DNA of 56,558 bases from Bacteroidetes bacterium GWF2_33_38 (GTDB lineage Bacteria; Bacteroidota; Bacteroidia; Bacteroidales; GWF2-33-38). Shown here one piece after another: positions 1-9,759 of this stretch. Location: assembly GCA_001769505.1 (NCBI GenBank), contig MEOF01000022.1, positions 1-56,558 on the forward strand, written 5' to 3'. The position numbers were made by a program, and so were the translations under genes. The notes under the pieces are model-generated. The model saw nothing but the letters and a program-made list of their open reading frames with translations, was not told the origin of the DNA and searched no databases. Numbering within the stretch: the first letter of the stretch is position 1; each line of letters starts with the position of its first letter.

Positions 1-14
1 TAAATATTTCTTGC

Positions 15-87
15 CGCATAATTTGCCCTAAAATAAGGGATGGGGTATTTTATGCTCATATTGAAACAGGGGAGTTATATATGAGTT
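15..87. repeat. left copy of 73-bp terminal inverted repeat
   Basis: This 73-base stretch is the exact reverse complement of 56486-56558 at the other end of the window, with no mismatch that I can see. The identity stops abruptly at 87. No reading frame across it resembles a known protein. It could be the end of a mobile element or a dispersed repeat at which an assembly stopped. Confidence 0.9.
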
Positions 88-270
88 GAACGAACTATCG
101 TTTTGATATTTGTTTTAAAAAAATTACAACAATATTGTATCCTTGATTTCATGAAATAAAAAATTTATTACATTTGTTGATTCTAAAAAAATTGGATGTT
201 TAAGTTTAATTCGGATTTGGTAAAGTAAATAAGTTTTGGATGTTAAATCCAAACTTATCCCTTAAATTTT

Positions 271-299
271 ACTCTGGTAAATTTTTACCGAGTTTTTTT
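271..299 (+). terminator. rho-independent terminator-like hairpin
   Basis: The arms ACTC-GGTAA and TTACC-GAGT have one bulged T and are followed by seven T on the plus strand. It would end a plus-strand transcript coming from beyond the left edge, since no gene lies upstream in the window. The rest of 1-380 holds only the terminal repeat and AT-rich DNA in which I see no gene. Confidence 0.55.
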
Positions 300-380
300 C
301 TATTTACATATCAATAACGATTTGATTATTAGCAAAGTGTAATTACTTTTTGCTATTTTTCAATAATAAATTTAAACAAA

Positions 381-1154
381 ATGAACGACGAAAATAAATC
401 AATTCACGAATTTGAGATGAATTTAATTTGTGAATATTTTTCAAGTATAGAACGTCAAGGTCCAGGTAGCAAGGAAGTTACTGTGAAGGCTTTGAGTTTT
501 ATCGATAATTTAACAAACAAATCGAAAATAGCAGATATTGGTTGCGGTACAGGCGGTCAAACAATGGTTTTAGCCCAAAATACAAAAGCCAAAATTACAG
601 CAATTGATTTGTTTCCTTTTTTTATTGATTTGTTGAACGAAAAAGCCCAAAAGCTGAACTTTCAAAACAGAGTAAAAGGCAACGTTGGTTCAATGGAAAA
701 TCTTCCTTTTAGAGAAGAAGAATTTGATGTAATTTGGTCAGAAGGAGCAATTTACAATATTGGTTTTGAACGTGGAATAAACGAATGGCGAAAATTTCTG
801 AAAAAAGGCGGTTTCATTGCAGTAACCGAAGCTTCGTGGTTTACCGAAACTAGACCTGCTGAAATCGATACTTTTTGGAATGAAGCTTATCCTGAAATTG
901 ACACTATTGCTAACAAAGTTGCACAAATGCAAAAAGCAGGTTATGTTCCAATAGCAAGTTTTATTTTGCCCGAAAACTGTTGGATTGAAAATTTCTACAC
1001 TCAACAAATCGAAGCACAAAAAGTATTTCTTGAAAAATATGCAGGAAATAAAACTGCCGAAAATTTTGTTGCTTATCAACGGCACGAAGCTCAATTATAT
1101 TACAAGTATAAAGAGTTTTATGGTTATGTATTTTACGTTGGGAAAAAAGTTTAA
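381..1154 (+). CDS. class I SAM-dependent methyltransferase
   Basis: A 257-residue cytosolic methyltransferase with a Rossmann fold. The SAM-binding motif I ([12 protein letters not shown]) is at about residues 50-61, and the acidic residue that usually holds the ribose is D76 in AIDLF. The motif [14 protein letters not shown] is at 115-128, and [10 protein letters not shown] (141-150) gives the typical strand before the substrate-binding part. The fold matches Methyltransf_11/25-type small-molecule methyltransferases. The substrate cannot be read from the sequence and no pathway genes are adjacent. It stands alone, convergent with nifJ, and shares a bidirectional terminator with it. Confidence 0.85.
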   Translation: MNDENKSIHEFEMNLICEYFSSIERQGPGSKEVTVKALSFIDNLTNKSKIADIGCGTGGQTMVLAQNTKAKITAIDLFPFFIDLLNEKAQKLNFQNRVKGNVGSMENLPFREEEFDVIWSEGAIYNIGFERGINEWRKFLKKGGFIAVTEASWFTETRPAEIDTFWNEAYPEIDTIANKVAQMQKAGYVPIASFILPENCWIENFYTQQIEAQKVFLEKYAGNKTAENFVAYQRHEAQLYYKYKEFYGYVFYVGKKV

Positions 1155-1174
1155 TTTCCAATATTGTTATAACC

Positions 1175-1205
1175 AAAAAACGGACGCCTTTTAGCGTCCG
1201 TTTTT
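1175..1205. terminator. bidirectional terminator between methyltransferase and nifJ
   Basis: The stem ACGGACGC/GCGTCCGT with loop CTTTTA is flanked by A-runs on the left and T-runs on the right, so it can work on both strands. It lies exactly between two convergent genes. Confidence 0.85.
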
Positions 1206-1223
1206 AATTATTGAAATAAGTAA

Positions 1224-4200
1224 TTATTTCGAGAAATCCATTGAGGCTAATCGTTTGTATGAGTTAAATCTCCATTTTGCATTTTCTTCGGCGGCAACAA
1301 ATAATTCTTTTGCAGCTTCAGGGAATGTTTTCTTTAATGAAGAATAACGAACTTCACCCATTAAGAAATTTTGGAATTTACTCCAGTCAGGTTCGTTTGA
1401 ATCTAATTGGAACGGATTTTTTCCTTCATTTTCTAATCGTGGGTCGTAACGATAAGTTGACCAATATCCTGCTTCAACTGCAAGTTTTTCTTCTTCTTGT
1501 GTTTTGCCCATACCTGCACGTAAACCGTGATTGATACAAGGGGCATACGCAATAATTAAAGATGGTCCTGGATAAGATTCTGCTTCTTTTACAGCTTTGA
1601 AATATTGCGATTGACTAGCTCCCATGGCAACTTGAGCAACATAAACATAGCCATAAGACATTGCCATCATTCCTAAGTCTTTTTTTCGAATCCTTTTTCC
1701 TGATGCAGCAAATTTAGCAACCGCTCCTACAGGAGTCGCTTTTGATGATTGTCCACCTGTGTTTGAATAAACTTCGGTGTCCATTACTAACACGTTTACA
1801 TTGTCTCCTGATGCTAATACGTGGTCAAGTCCGCCATATCCAATGTCATAAGCCCAGCCGTCGCCACCAAATATCCAAATTGACTTTTTAACTAAGTATT
1901 GTTTTAGATCTAAAATTTCTTTTGCTAATGGAGATTTTTCTTTCTCTAATAAAGCAATAACGCTGGCAGATGTTGTTTTTGATTTTTCTACATCGTCCAT
2001 TCCTGCTAACCACTCGGTAAACGCAGTTTTTAATTCAGCCGAAATATTTGTGTCAATGGCAGCTTTCATTCTTAACGCTAATCTATTGCGTAGTTGAGAA
2101 GCTCCTATTGATATTCCTAATCCATACTCAGCATTGTCTTCGAACAACGAATTTGCCCAAGCAGGTCCATGACCTTGTTTATTTGCACAATATGGAGTTG
2201 CTGGAGCAGAACCACCGTAAATTGAAGAACAACCTGTTGCATTAGCAACCATCATTCTTTCGCCAAATAATTGAGTAATTGTTTTGATATATGGAGTTTC
2301 TCCACAACCAGCACATGCACCCGAGAACTCGAATAAAGGTTGTGCAAATTGACTATTTTTAACGGATTTATCTTTGCCAAGAATGGTGTCTTTATAACCT
2401 ACTTTTTCGTGCATATACATGTATCGTTCATGTTCTGCTATTTGAGTTTCGAGAGGTTTCATAACCAATGCTTTTTGTTTCGATGGGCAAACATCTGCAC
2501 AGTTACCGCAACCAGTACAATCGTAAGGACTTAATTGAATTTTGAATTGATATTCTTTAATTCCGCCAATGCCTTTTACGGTTTTTGTTCCAGCAGGAGC
2601 ATTCTTAACTTCTTCCTCGTTTAATATAAACGGACGAATACAGGCGTGAGGGCAAACGTAAGAACATTGATTACACTGAATGCAATTGTCTGCAATCCAT
2701 TCAGGAACGTTTACAGCTATACCTCTTTTTTCGTATTGAGTAGTTCCTGCAGGGAAAGTTCCATCTTCGCGATTCAAAAATGCACTTACAGGAAGATCAT
2801 CGCCTTTTTGTGCATTGATAGGATCCATTACATTTTTAATGAAGTCAGGTCGCAACGAATTATCAACTTTTTTAGTAACATTTAACGATTTCCATTCAGT
2901 TGGCACGTTAATTTTTGTTACTTCTCCGCCTAAGTCAATCGCTTTGTTGTTCATTGTAACAACATCTTCTCCTTTGTTTCCATACGATTTTTTAATCGCA
3001 TATTTCATTTGGTCAACAGCTTTTTCGTAAGGAATTACGTTTGCAACTTTGAAGAATGCAGCTTGCATAATTGTATTGGTTCTGTTTCCAAGTCCAATTT
3101 CTTCGGCTATTTTGGTAGCATTGATAATGTAAAATGAAATTTCGTTATCTGCCAAATATTTTTTCATGTGATTTGGCAATTTTTCTTTGGTTTCTTCTAC
3201 ATCCCAAATACTATTGAATAAGAATGTTCCATGTTTTTTCAACCCTTTCAACATGTCATATTTTTCAAGATATGCAGGAACGTGGCAAGCTACAAAGTCA
3301 GGAGTGTTAACCAAATAAGTTGAGCGAATAGGATTGTCGCCAAATCTTAAGTGGGAAACGGTGATTCCGCCTGATTTTTTTGAATCGTAGGCAAAATATG
3401 CTTGACAATATTTATCGGTTGCTTCACCAATAATTTTGATAGAGTTTTTGTTTGCTCCAACTGTTCCGTCTGAACCTAAGCCATAAAATTTAGCTTCGTA
3501 AGTATCTTGACACGAAATACAAATTTCAGGTAAAATTGGTAAGGATAAGAAAGTAACATCGTCAACAATACCTAATGTAAATCTGTTTTTTGGTTCGTTC
3601 ATTTTAAGATTATCATAAACAGAGATAATCATCGAAGGAGTTGTGTCTTTAGAACTTAATCCATAACGACCGCCAACGATAATAGGAGCGTTTGGTTTGT
3701 TATAGAAAATATCTTTTACATCAAGATACAATGGTTCTCCGTTTGCACCTGGTTCTTTTGTTCTATCCAAAACACAGATTCTTTTTACTGATTTTGGTAA
3801 CACTTTTAAGAAATATTTTTCTGAGAAAGGTCTATACAAATGAACTGAAATTAATCCAATTTTTTGTCCTTTTGCTTTTAGGTGATCGATGGTTTCCTTA
3901 ATAGTTTCGGTAACAGAGCCCATTGCAATAATGATATTTTCAGCATCTGGTGCTCCATAATATGTAAACGGATGATACTCACGACCTGAAATTTTTGACA
4001 TTTCTTGCATGTATTCTTCAACCATATCAGGAATGGCATCGTAATATTTATTTGCAGCTTCGCGTGATTGGAAATATATATCAGGATTTTGTGCAGTACC
4101 TCTTGTAACAGGATGTTCAGGATTCAACGCATTGTCTCTAAATCGTTGCAAGGCATTTCTATCCAATAGTTTTGCTAATACTTCTTCTTCAGGAACTTCA

Positions 4201-4751
4201 ACTTTTTGAATCTCGTGTGAGGTTCTGAAACCATCGAAGAAATGCATAAATGGAACTCTTGATTTGATTGCAGCTAAATGAGCAACGGCAGCAATATCCA
4301 TGATTTGCTGAACGCTTCCTGTTGCTAACATAGCAAATCCGGTTTGACGAGCCGACATAACATCAGAATGGTCGCCAAAAATTGATAAGGCTTGTGCAGC
4401 CAAACTTCGTGCACTAACATGGAAAACAGCTGGTAAAAGTTCGCCTGCTATTTTATACATGTTTGGTATCATAAGCAATAATCCTTGAGAAGCTGTGTAG
4501 GTTGAAGTTAATGCTCCAGCTTGCAACGAACCGTGTACGGCACCTGATGCTCCACCTTCCGATTGCATTTCAACTACTTTTACTTCTTCTCCAAAAATAT
4601 TTTTTCTGCCATTTGCTGACCATTCGTCAACATTTTCTGCCATATTTGAAGATGGTGTGATTGGATAAATAGCTGCTACCTCGCTAAACATATAAGCGAT
4701 ATGCGATGCAGCATAGTTTCCGTCACATGTAACAAATTTTTTCTTTGACAT
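1224..4751 (-). CDS. nifJ: pyruvate:ferredoxin (flavodoxin) oxidoreductase
   Basis: This 1175-residue single-chain enzyme converts pyruvate and CoA to acetyl-CoA, CO2 and reduced ferredoxin, a central step of anaerobic carbon metabolism. The N-terminus (CDGNYAASHIAYMFSEVAAI) and the YPITPSSNMAE motif mark the pyrimidine-binding domain I. Two 4Fe-4S motifs lie near residues 687-704 (CIQCNQCSYVCPHAC) and 744 (CTGCGNCADVCP). The motif CAGCGETPY at about 810 and the TPP-binding stretch from GGDGWAYDIGYGG (about 960) to YSNTGGQSSKATP (about 1000) complete the enzyme. The length is normal for the single-chain family. It is monocistronic and ends at the terminator shared with the methyltransferase. 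Confidence 0.97.
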   Translation of the reverse strand: MSKKKFVTCDGNYAASHIAYMFSEVAAIYPITPSSNMAENVDEWSANGRKNIFGEEVKVVEMQSEGGASGAVHGSLQAGALTSTYTASQGLLLMIPNMYKIAGELLPAVFHVSARSLAAQALSIFGDHSDVMSARQTGFAMLATGSVQQIMDIAAVAHLAAIKSRVPFMHFFDGFRTSHEIQKVEVPEEEVLAKLLDRNALQRFRDNALNPEHPVTRGTAQNPDIYFQSREAANKYYDAIPDMVEEYMQEMSKISGREYHPFTYYGAPDAENIIIAMGSVTETIKETIDHLKAKGQKIGLISVHLYRPFSEKYFLKVLPKSVKRICVLDRTKEPGANGEPLYLDVKDIFYNKPNAPIIVGGRYGLSSKDTTPSMIISVYDNLKMNEPKNRFTLGIVDDVTFLSLPILPEICISCQDTYEAKFYGLGSDGTVGANKNSIKIIGEATDKYCQAYFAYDSKKSGGITVSHLRFGDNPIRSTYLVNTPDFVACHVPAYLEKYDMLKGLKKHGTFLFNSIWDVEETKEKLPNHMKKYLADNEISFYIINATKIAEEIGLGNRTNTIMQAAFFKVANVIPYEKAVDQMKYAIKKSYGNKGEDVVTMNNKAIDLGGEVTKINVPTEWKSLNVTKKVDNSLRPDFIKNVMDPINAQKGDDLPVSAFLNREDGTFPAGTTQYEKRGIAVNVPEWIADNCIQCNQCSYVCPHACIRPFILNEEEVKNAPAGTKTVKGIGGIKEYQFKIQLSPYDCTGCGNCADVCPSKQKALVMKPLETQIAEHERYMYMHEKVGYKDTILGKDKSVKNSQFAQPLFEFSGACAGCGETPYIKTITQLFGERMMVANATGCSSIYGGSAPATPYCANKQGHGPAWANSLFEDNAEYGLGISIGASQLRNRLALRMKAAIDTNISAELKTAFTEWLAGMDDVEKSKTTSASVIALLEKEKSPLAKEILDLKQYLVKKSIWIFGGDGWAYDIGYGGLDHVLASGDNVNVLVMDTEVYSNTGGQSSKATPVGAVAKFAASGKRIRKKDLGMMAMSYGYVYVAQVAMGASQSQYFKAVKEAESYPGPSLIIAYAPCINHGLRAGMGKTQEEEKLAVEAGYWSTYRYDPRLENEGKNPFQLDSNEPDWSKFQNFLMGEVRYSSLKKTFPEAAKELFVAAEENAKWRFNSYKRLASMDFSK

Positions 4752-5359
4752 TTTCTATAAGGTTTAATATTTAATTTTAAATAAATTTCAAAAATGACTG
4801 CTAATTTAAGAATATTTGAGGTTCAATTATATGTTGAAAAATAGTTTTGAAGCCGATTTTTAATTGCAATGTTAATTTAGAAAGATTATAAAGATACTCG
4901 ATGTAAAAAATTAGGATTATCTCGATTCGAAATCATAAATCCCAAAATCAAATCGGCATTACTAAATCCAACTCTCTTTTTCTACCGGAAAAAAATCAAT
5001 ATTGAGTAAAATAAAAACGATTTGACACAATAAAAAAACTTGCTTAGAGTCGAAAAGCCCAAAAAGGGAACCCCCTATTTCACGTGTTGTGAAACATGAA
5101 AAAGCATTGTGCTCATTTTTGATAAAAACCCGCTTTTAAAAATCACATATACAATAAGGACTTACATGTATTTTGTTGTTTACTAAATTGTTGAAAAATT
5201 TATTAACACTACCGAGCACTCATTATTTTTTTTAAATATGTCGTAAATAGTGTAACTTTGGTTTGAATAGAAATGTATAAACGAAAGAATTTTAAAACTA
5301 GCAATTATTCGCTTTACACTTCTAAATGCTGTAAATTGTATAAATTTAGTGTAACAAAT
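4752..5359. other. 608-bp intergenic region between divergent genes
   Basis: No convincing gene is seen in this leader region between nifJ and the T9SS cargo gene. A patch near 5056-5095 is more GC-rich than its surroundings. It contains GGGAACCCCC and a small hairpin TTTCAC-gtgtt-GTGAAA (5078-5094). A promoter-like box for the plus-strand gene lies at 5253-5260. No good -7 box for nifJ was recognised. Confidence 0.5.
5253..5260 (+). promoter_or_regulatory. Bacteroidota -7 promoter box TAACTTTG
   Basis: This is a perfect match to TAnnTTTG about 100 bases upstream of the chosen start at 5360. No clear -33 TTTG is present at the usual distance. The position supports transcription of the T9SS gene from here and a leader of about 95 bases. 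Confidence 0.5.
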
Positions 5360-6433
5360 ATGAAAACAAAAATATTTCTAAAATTCGTAATTATTGGATT
5401 GTTTACTCTTTTAAGTGTTAATTCTAATGCTCAATCAACATATAGCATGAAAAATATTAAATTAACTACAATTGTTTTTTCTTATACTGATTATTTTGAA
5501 TTCTCGGAGTATATGGATTTTTATGATTATATTTTTAATCCAACAGGAATTATATATTATAATGATTCTAATTCTACAGATATTTGGCAGATTTGTATTC
5601 CTAATAAAGGAGAATGGGATGAAAGCTTGGGGCTACCATATATATATCCTGCAACCGATTCAAAAGTGCTAATGACAGATTCGGTTTATTCATATCCTCC
5701 TAATAATCATTCCTCCTTTGAAGTGCATATGCAAAAACCTGAATGGGCAATAATAAATAATTGCCCTTGGAGAAATATGAGAATCTATTTTACTTATAAA
5801 TGTGAAACAGATACACTCAAAGATGGATTATTTATTGAAATCTCATTTGATGGAGGGAATACTTTTGTTAACCTTTTAGATTCAATTGAGGTTTATAGTG
5901 CAAATAATGGACCCAATAATATATCTTTTGACTTTTCAAATGTTACATATGTTCAAGATACTATATTGGGTTTTTCAGGACATTCAATAGATAATTCGTC
6001 CTATAATCTTACGGCATTTGATTATTATTTGGATTGGGATAATCCCCATGAGCTAGATGTTGAATATGCAATTATTAAATTTCATTTTTTAAGTGATGAT
6101 GTGGATTTTCAAAAGAAAGGAATATTAATTGATCATATTAGTGCTAGCGTAACTTATAATAATGTAATTGGTATTGAGAGTACAAAAGGAAGTATAAAAA
6201 AAGGAGTATTTCCAAACCCAATAAATGAAATGAGTAAATTATTCTTTGATAATAATGGAAGCTGTTCTGTTAAACTAACTCTTTTTAATAATACAGGTAA
6301 TGTGATTTATACAGAAATCACAAATGATTCATTTTTTGAAATAGGAAAAATTTCATTACAAAAAGGCTTGTATATATATCAACTTACAGATGAGAAAAAA
6401 ATAAAGAATACAGGAAAACTTATTAAATATTAA
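5360..6433 (+). CDS. secreted protein with T9SS type A sorting domain
   Basis: I chose the start at 5360 because it begins a clean signal peptide (MKTKIFLKFVIIGLFTLLS, then SNAQ). An ATG 29 codons upstream would place a polar tail before it. The mature part is rich in Asp, Asn, Tyr and Ser and has a beta-sandwich look, without a catalytic signature I recognise. The last 80 residues (GVFPNPINE, LFNNTGNVIYTE, KGLYIYQL) form a type IX secretion C-terminal domain, so it is probably exported and anchored on the cell surface or released. It is followed after 11 bases by the giant T9SS protein and is probably co-transcribed with it. Confidence 0.8.
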   Translation: MKTKIFLKFVIIGLFTLLSVNSNAQSTYSMKNIKLTTIVFSYTDYFEFSEYMDFYDYIFNPTGIIYYNDSNSTDIWQICIPNKGEWDESLGLPYIYPATDSKVLMTDSVYSYPPNNHSSFEVHMQKPEWAIINNCPWRNMRIYFTYKCETDTLKDGLFIEISFDGGNTFVNLLDSIEVYSANNGPNNISFDFSNVTYVQDTILGFSGHSIDNSSYNLTAFDYYLDWDNPHELDVEYAIIKFHFLSDDVDFQKKGILIDHISASVTYNNVIGIESTKGSIKKGVFPNPINEMSKLFFDNNGSCSVKLTLFNNTGNVIYTEITNDSFFEIGKISLQKGLYIYQLTDEKKIKNTGKLIKY

Positions 6434-6444
6434 ATCAATATCGT

Positions 6445-9400
6445 ATGAAAAAATTTAATGCTATTCTATTTGTGTTTGCCATTAGTTTTTGTGCTTCAGC
6501 ACAAACAATATCAACAGTATTGAAAGATAATTCTGATAATTTTTTTGAAGTAATAAAAGAAGTTGAAATAAGAGACAATGATATACTCTTAAATTCAACA
6601 GAAAAGGAAAAAAAAGGATATGCCCGATGGCGTGCATTTTGGGAAAACAGAGTTGATGAATCAGGAAAAATGACAACTTATGTTGATACATGGAAAAATC
6701 ATTATTTTAATGAATCGAGTTTGCAAAATCGTTCTATAAGTACATCAAATTTAGATATGGAATGGGAGCAATTGGGTCCGTTTGAAACTTCGAGTTTTAG
6801 AAACTGGCAGGGACGTTGTCAAAGCATCTGTGTTCATCCTACCGACAATAGTATCGTGTATCTTGGAACAATGGGAAGCGGAGTGTTTAAATCAACCAAT
6901 GCATTAGAGGCTAATCCAACACAAGTTCAATGGGAGTGCATTACAAAACAATTTGCCTCTTTAGGTGCTTATGATATTGAATTACACCCTTTAAATCCGG
7001 AAATAATATATTTTATTGGGAGTTTTTATTCAAATGGTCTTGTTTCAACAAGAAATTATAGTGTGGGTTTGTTTAAAAGCATTGATGGTGGGGAAACATG
7101 GGAGCTAGAAATGGAAGTAAATCCGGAAGATGAAATATTTTTAACAAATATTATGTTTGACCCAAATGATTCAAACATAATGTATTTATTATCGAATAGG
7201 GGTATTTTTAGAAAGGATTACAGAGGTACAGATGGCTGGGTATATACCGAATTAGATTTTGACGCTCAACTTTGGGAAATGGAAATAAATCCAACTAATT
7301 CGGATGAAATATATTTGTCAGGGAAGAATTTTATTTACAACTCCGAAGATGGTGGGCAAACATATAATGATATTACAAGTGAAGTAGATCCAACTGACCT
7401 TGGTTTTTATTATTGTGTCGATTATAATTTAGCAGATAATAGGTTTTATGTTCTAGTGGGAACTCCTGATTATCATAGCACCAATAATGGACCTGATGAT
7501 ATAAAATATTATAATGGAACGGATTGGGTTACTATGGGAACATTAAATCAATTTGGAAATGCTTGCAACTATGTTGCAGAATTAAAATTTGCACCTAATG
7601 GAGATATGTATTTGGGGGGAATGAAACCATTTATTAAAATCAATGGTTCAAGTACATTTAGTCAAATTCCTGACGATTATGTTCATGATGATTTACGAGA
7701 TATTGCTTTTAGTAACACTACAGATGGTTTGCCTGTCTTTTTTGCAACTGATGGAGGAATTTGTAGGAATAGTGGTACAAATATAGGTCAGTGGAGATCT
7801 ATTAATGGCAATTTATGTATATTACAATTTATGGGTTTTGATGTATCTGAGAGTAACCCTGAAGTGATGGGAGGAGGAACTACTGATAATCATTCTTGGG
7901 TAAGAGATGAGAATGGAACGTGGAGAAATGTTTTAAGTGGCGATGGCGGAGCCATGGCTATCGACGCAACAAACGAATTAATTATGCTTAGTGCAAATGG
8001 TTCAGAATCCGATGGTATGACTGTTACTGGAACAACTAAATCTTTTTTTTCTGGATACAACTTTGGTACGTCTTATTCATTAAAAAAATATGATGCAAGA
8101 ATAAAAAAACACCCTATGTTGGAAAAAACATTTTTCTTTGATCAATGGGGTTTAAAAAAGACTTCAGATGGAGGAGTAACGATTTCAAATATTTATCCAA
8201 ATTCTGGAGGTATTGTTAATGCTTTTGATATTGGAAAACAAGTGCCATATACAATTGTCTGTTCTCATCAGGTTTATGGTGGCAATTTAGAAAATTATGT
8301 TCAGGATGGTAATATAGCAATATCCTCTGATGATGGACTTACTTGGAACGAAATTTATTCTTCAAACACGATAGGCTTGGATGTTGATTTAACAAATACT
8401 CCTGTAACTGATATCGACATAAATCCAATAAATGATAATGAAATATTTATTTGCTTTGGTCGTTTTTCTGATGGTCAAAAAGTTTACAAAACAACAGATA
8501 AAGGACAAAGCTGGACTAATATATCATATAACCTTGAAAATATTCCTGTTAATACAATTGAATATAATTATTCAAACGGTATTTTATTTGTCGGAACCGA
8601 TTTTGGACTATATTATCTTTATGATAACACGACAACTTGGGAAAAATATTCAAATGTTGAAGAATTTCCGGAAGTTATTATTCCAGATATTACGATAGTT
8701 GAATCGTCTAATGAAATTGTGCTTGGAACGTCCGGTCGTGGAGTCTGGAGAGCGAATTTAAGTTGCCTCGCTAATTCTCCGGAGTTGCTTATTGATAATA
8801 ATTATACTAAATGGGAAAGCAAATTATGTATGAATAGAGATATTCGAATCGCAACGGGTAATACATTAGATATTCGTGCAGATATCACTATGTCAGAAGG
8901 TAAAAATATATATGTTGAACAAGGAGCAACATTAATTCTTGATGGAACAAAACTAAGTAATAATTTTGCATGTAACGATAATTTGTGGCAAGGCATTATA
9001 GCCGAATTAGGTAGTGAAGTAATATTAAAAAATGGAGCTACAATAGAAAAAGCAGATATAGGCGTATTAGTTCAAGACGATGCAAAATTAAGTGTGACAA
9101 ACGCTACATTTAAGAACAATAGAATAGCTGTAAAAATTGAAAATAGTAACACAAGAGTTTATTCATTTGAATCGTGTGATTTTGTTAGCGACGACTATTT
9201 TTCTATATTAGGTTCAATATTACCAGAGAGCTTTGTAGTTTTGTCAGATGTAAAGTCGGTATCATTTAAAGCTTGTACATTCAAAAACGAATCCCCAGAA
9301 AGTTATGATATTAATTCAAGAGGTTCAGGAATAAAAATATCTGGAGCTACATCCGTAAATTTATTACCTCTTTGCTCTCATCTACTTGATGTAGGGGAAT

Positions 9401-9759
9401 CATGTCTAGATCATTATAAAATAAGAACAATTTTTCAAAATCTTACTTATGGCATAGATTGTAGTGAAAATTATGGAGAAACATCTTATATTAAGATAGA
9501 ATCTTGTGAATTTAAAGATAATTTTAGAGGAGCATTATTAGCCAATTTCAGTAATATTGATATCTTGTCAAATAGATTCTATGTTGGGTACATAAATGAC
9601 AACTATGATGTTAATGAGTATTCATACGATGAGAATGACTATACAAGTGCTTATGGTTTATATTTATCAAATACAAGAAATTATACGATTGAAGAAAATT
9701 TATTTACAACAAATAAAATTGGAGTTGGTAGACCAAGCAATTGTGGGCTTCGCAATTGA
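6445..9759 (+). CDS. giant T9SS protein, N-terminal part (BNR repeats, beta-helix); frameshifted
   Basis: The product starts with a signal peptide (MKKFNAILFVFAISFCASAQ). It continues as a long sortilin/VPS10-like beta-propeller with Asp-box/BNR repeats such as SIDGGETW, SEDGGQTY, SSDDGLTW and TTDKGQSW. From about residue 820 it changes into a right-handed beta-helix (ATLILDGTKLSN, GATIEKADIGVLV). The frame stops at 9759 in the middle of the helix, after GVGRPSNCGLRN. The following frame continues the helix without a gap, so this is very probably the front part of one gene of about 2,250 codons (6445-13210) broken by a one-base shift. Confidence 0.85.
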   Translation: MKKFNAILFVFAISFCASAQTISTVLKDNSDNFFEVIKEVEIRDNDILLNSTEKEKKGYARWRAFWENRVDESGKMTTYVDTWKNHYFNESSLQNRSISTSNLDMEWEQLGPFETSSFRNWQGRCQSICVHPTDNSIVYLGTMGSGVFKSTNALEANPTQVQWECITKQFASLGAYDIELHPLNPEIIYFIGSFYSNGLVSTRNYSVGLFKSIDGGETWELEMEVNPEDEIFLTNIMFDPNDSNIMYLLSNRGIFRKDYRGTDGWVYTELDFDAQLWEMEINPTNSDEIYLSGKNFIYNSEDGGQTYNDITSEVDPTDLGFYYCVDYNLADNRFYVLVGTPDYHSTNNGPDDIKYYNGTDWVTMGTLNQFGNACNYVAELKFAPNGDMYLGGMKPFIKINGSSTFSQIPDDYVHDDLRDIAFSNTTDGLPVFFATDGGICRNSGTNIGQWRSINGNLCILQFMGFDVSESNPEVMGGGTTDNHSWVRDENGTWRNVLSGDGGAMAIDATNELIMLSANGSESDGMTVTGTTKSFFSGYNFGTSYSLKKYDARIKKHPMLEKTFFFDQWGLKKTSDGGVTISNIYPNSGGIVNAFDIGKQVPYTIVCSHQVYGGNLENYVQDGNIAISSDDGLTWNEIYSSNTIGLDVDLTNTPVTDIDINPINDNEIFICFGRFSDGQKVYKTTDKGQSWTNISYNLENIPVNTIEYNYSNGILFVGTDFGLYYLYDNTTTWEKYSNVEEFPEVIIPDITIVESSNEIVLGTSGRGVWRANLSCLANSPELLIDNNYTKWESKLCMNRDIRIATGNTLDIRADITMSEGKNIYVEQGATLILDGTKLSNNFACNDNLWQGIIAELGSEVILKNGATIEKADIGVLVQDDAKLSVTNATFKNNRIAVKIENSNTRVYSFESCDFVSDDYFSILGSILPESFVVLSDVKSVSFKACTFKNESPESYDINSRGSGIKISGATSVNLLPLCSHLLDVGESCLDHYKIRTIFQNLTYGIDCSENYGETSYIKIESCEFKDNFRGALLANFSNIDILSNRFYVGYINDNYDVNEYSYDENDYTSAYGLYLSNTRNYTIEENLFTTNKIGVGRPSNCGLRN
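9745..9747 (+). other. probable +1 frameshift site (GGG)
   Basis: Removing one G from this GGG run turns SNCGLRN-stop into SNCGFAIENTNSQ and restores one continuous beta-helix reading frame. No long homopolymer or known recoding signal is present, so a sequencing error or a recent mutation is more likely than programmed frameshifting. Confidence 0.6.

Noticed and set aside
9596-9745. Independent gene start at 9596 for the C-terminal part
   Set aside because: The first 50 residues are a shadow of the coding frame (Met/Thr-rich nonsense) and the helix sequence shows continuity with the upstream frame.
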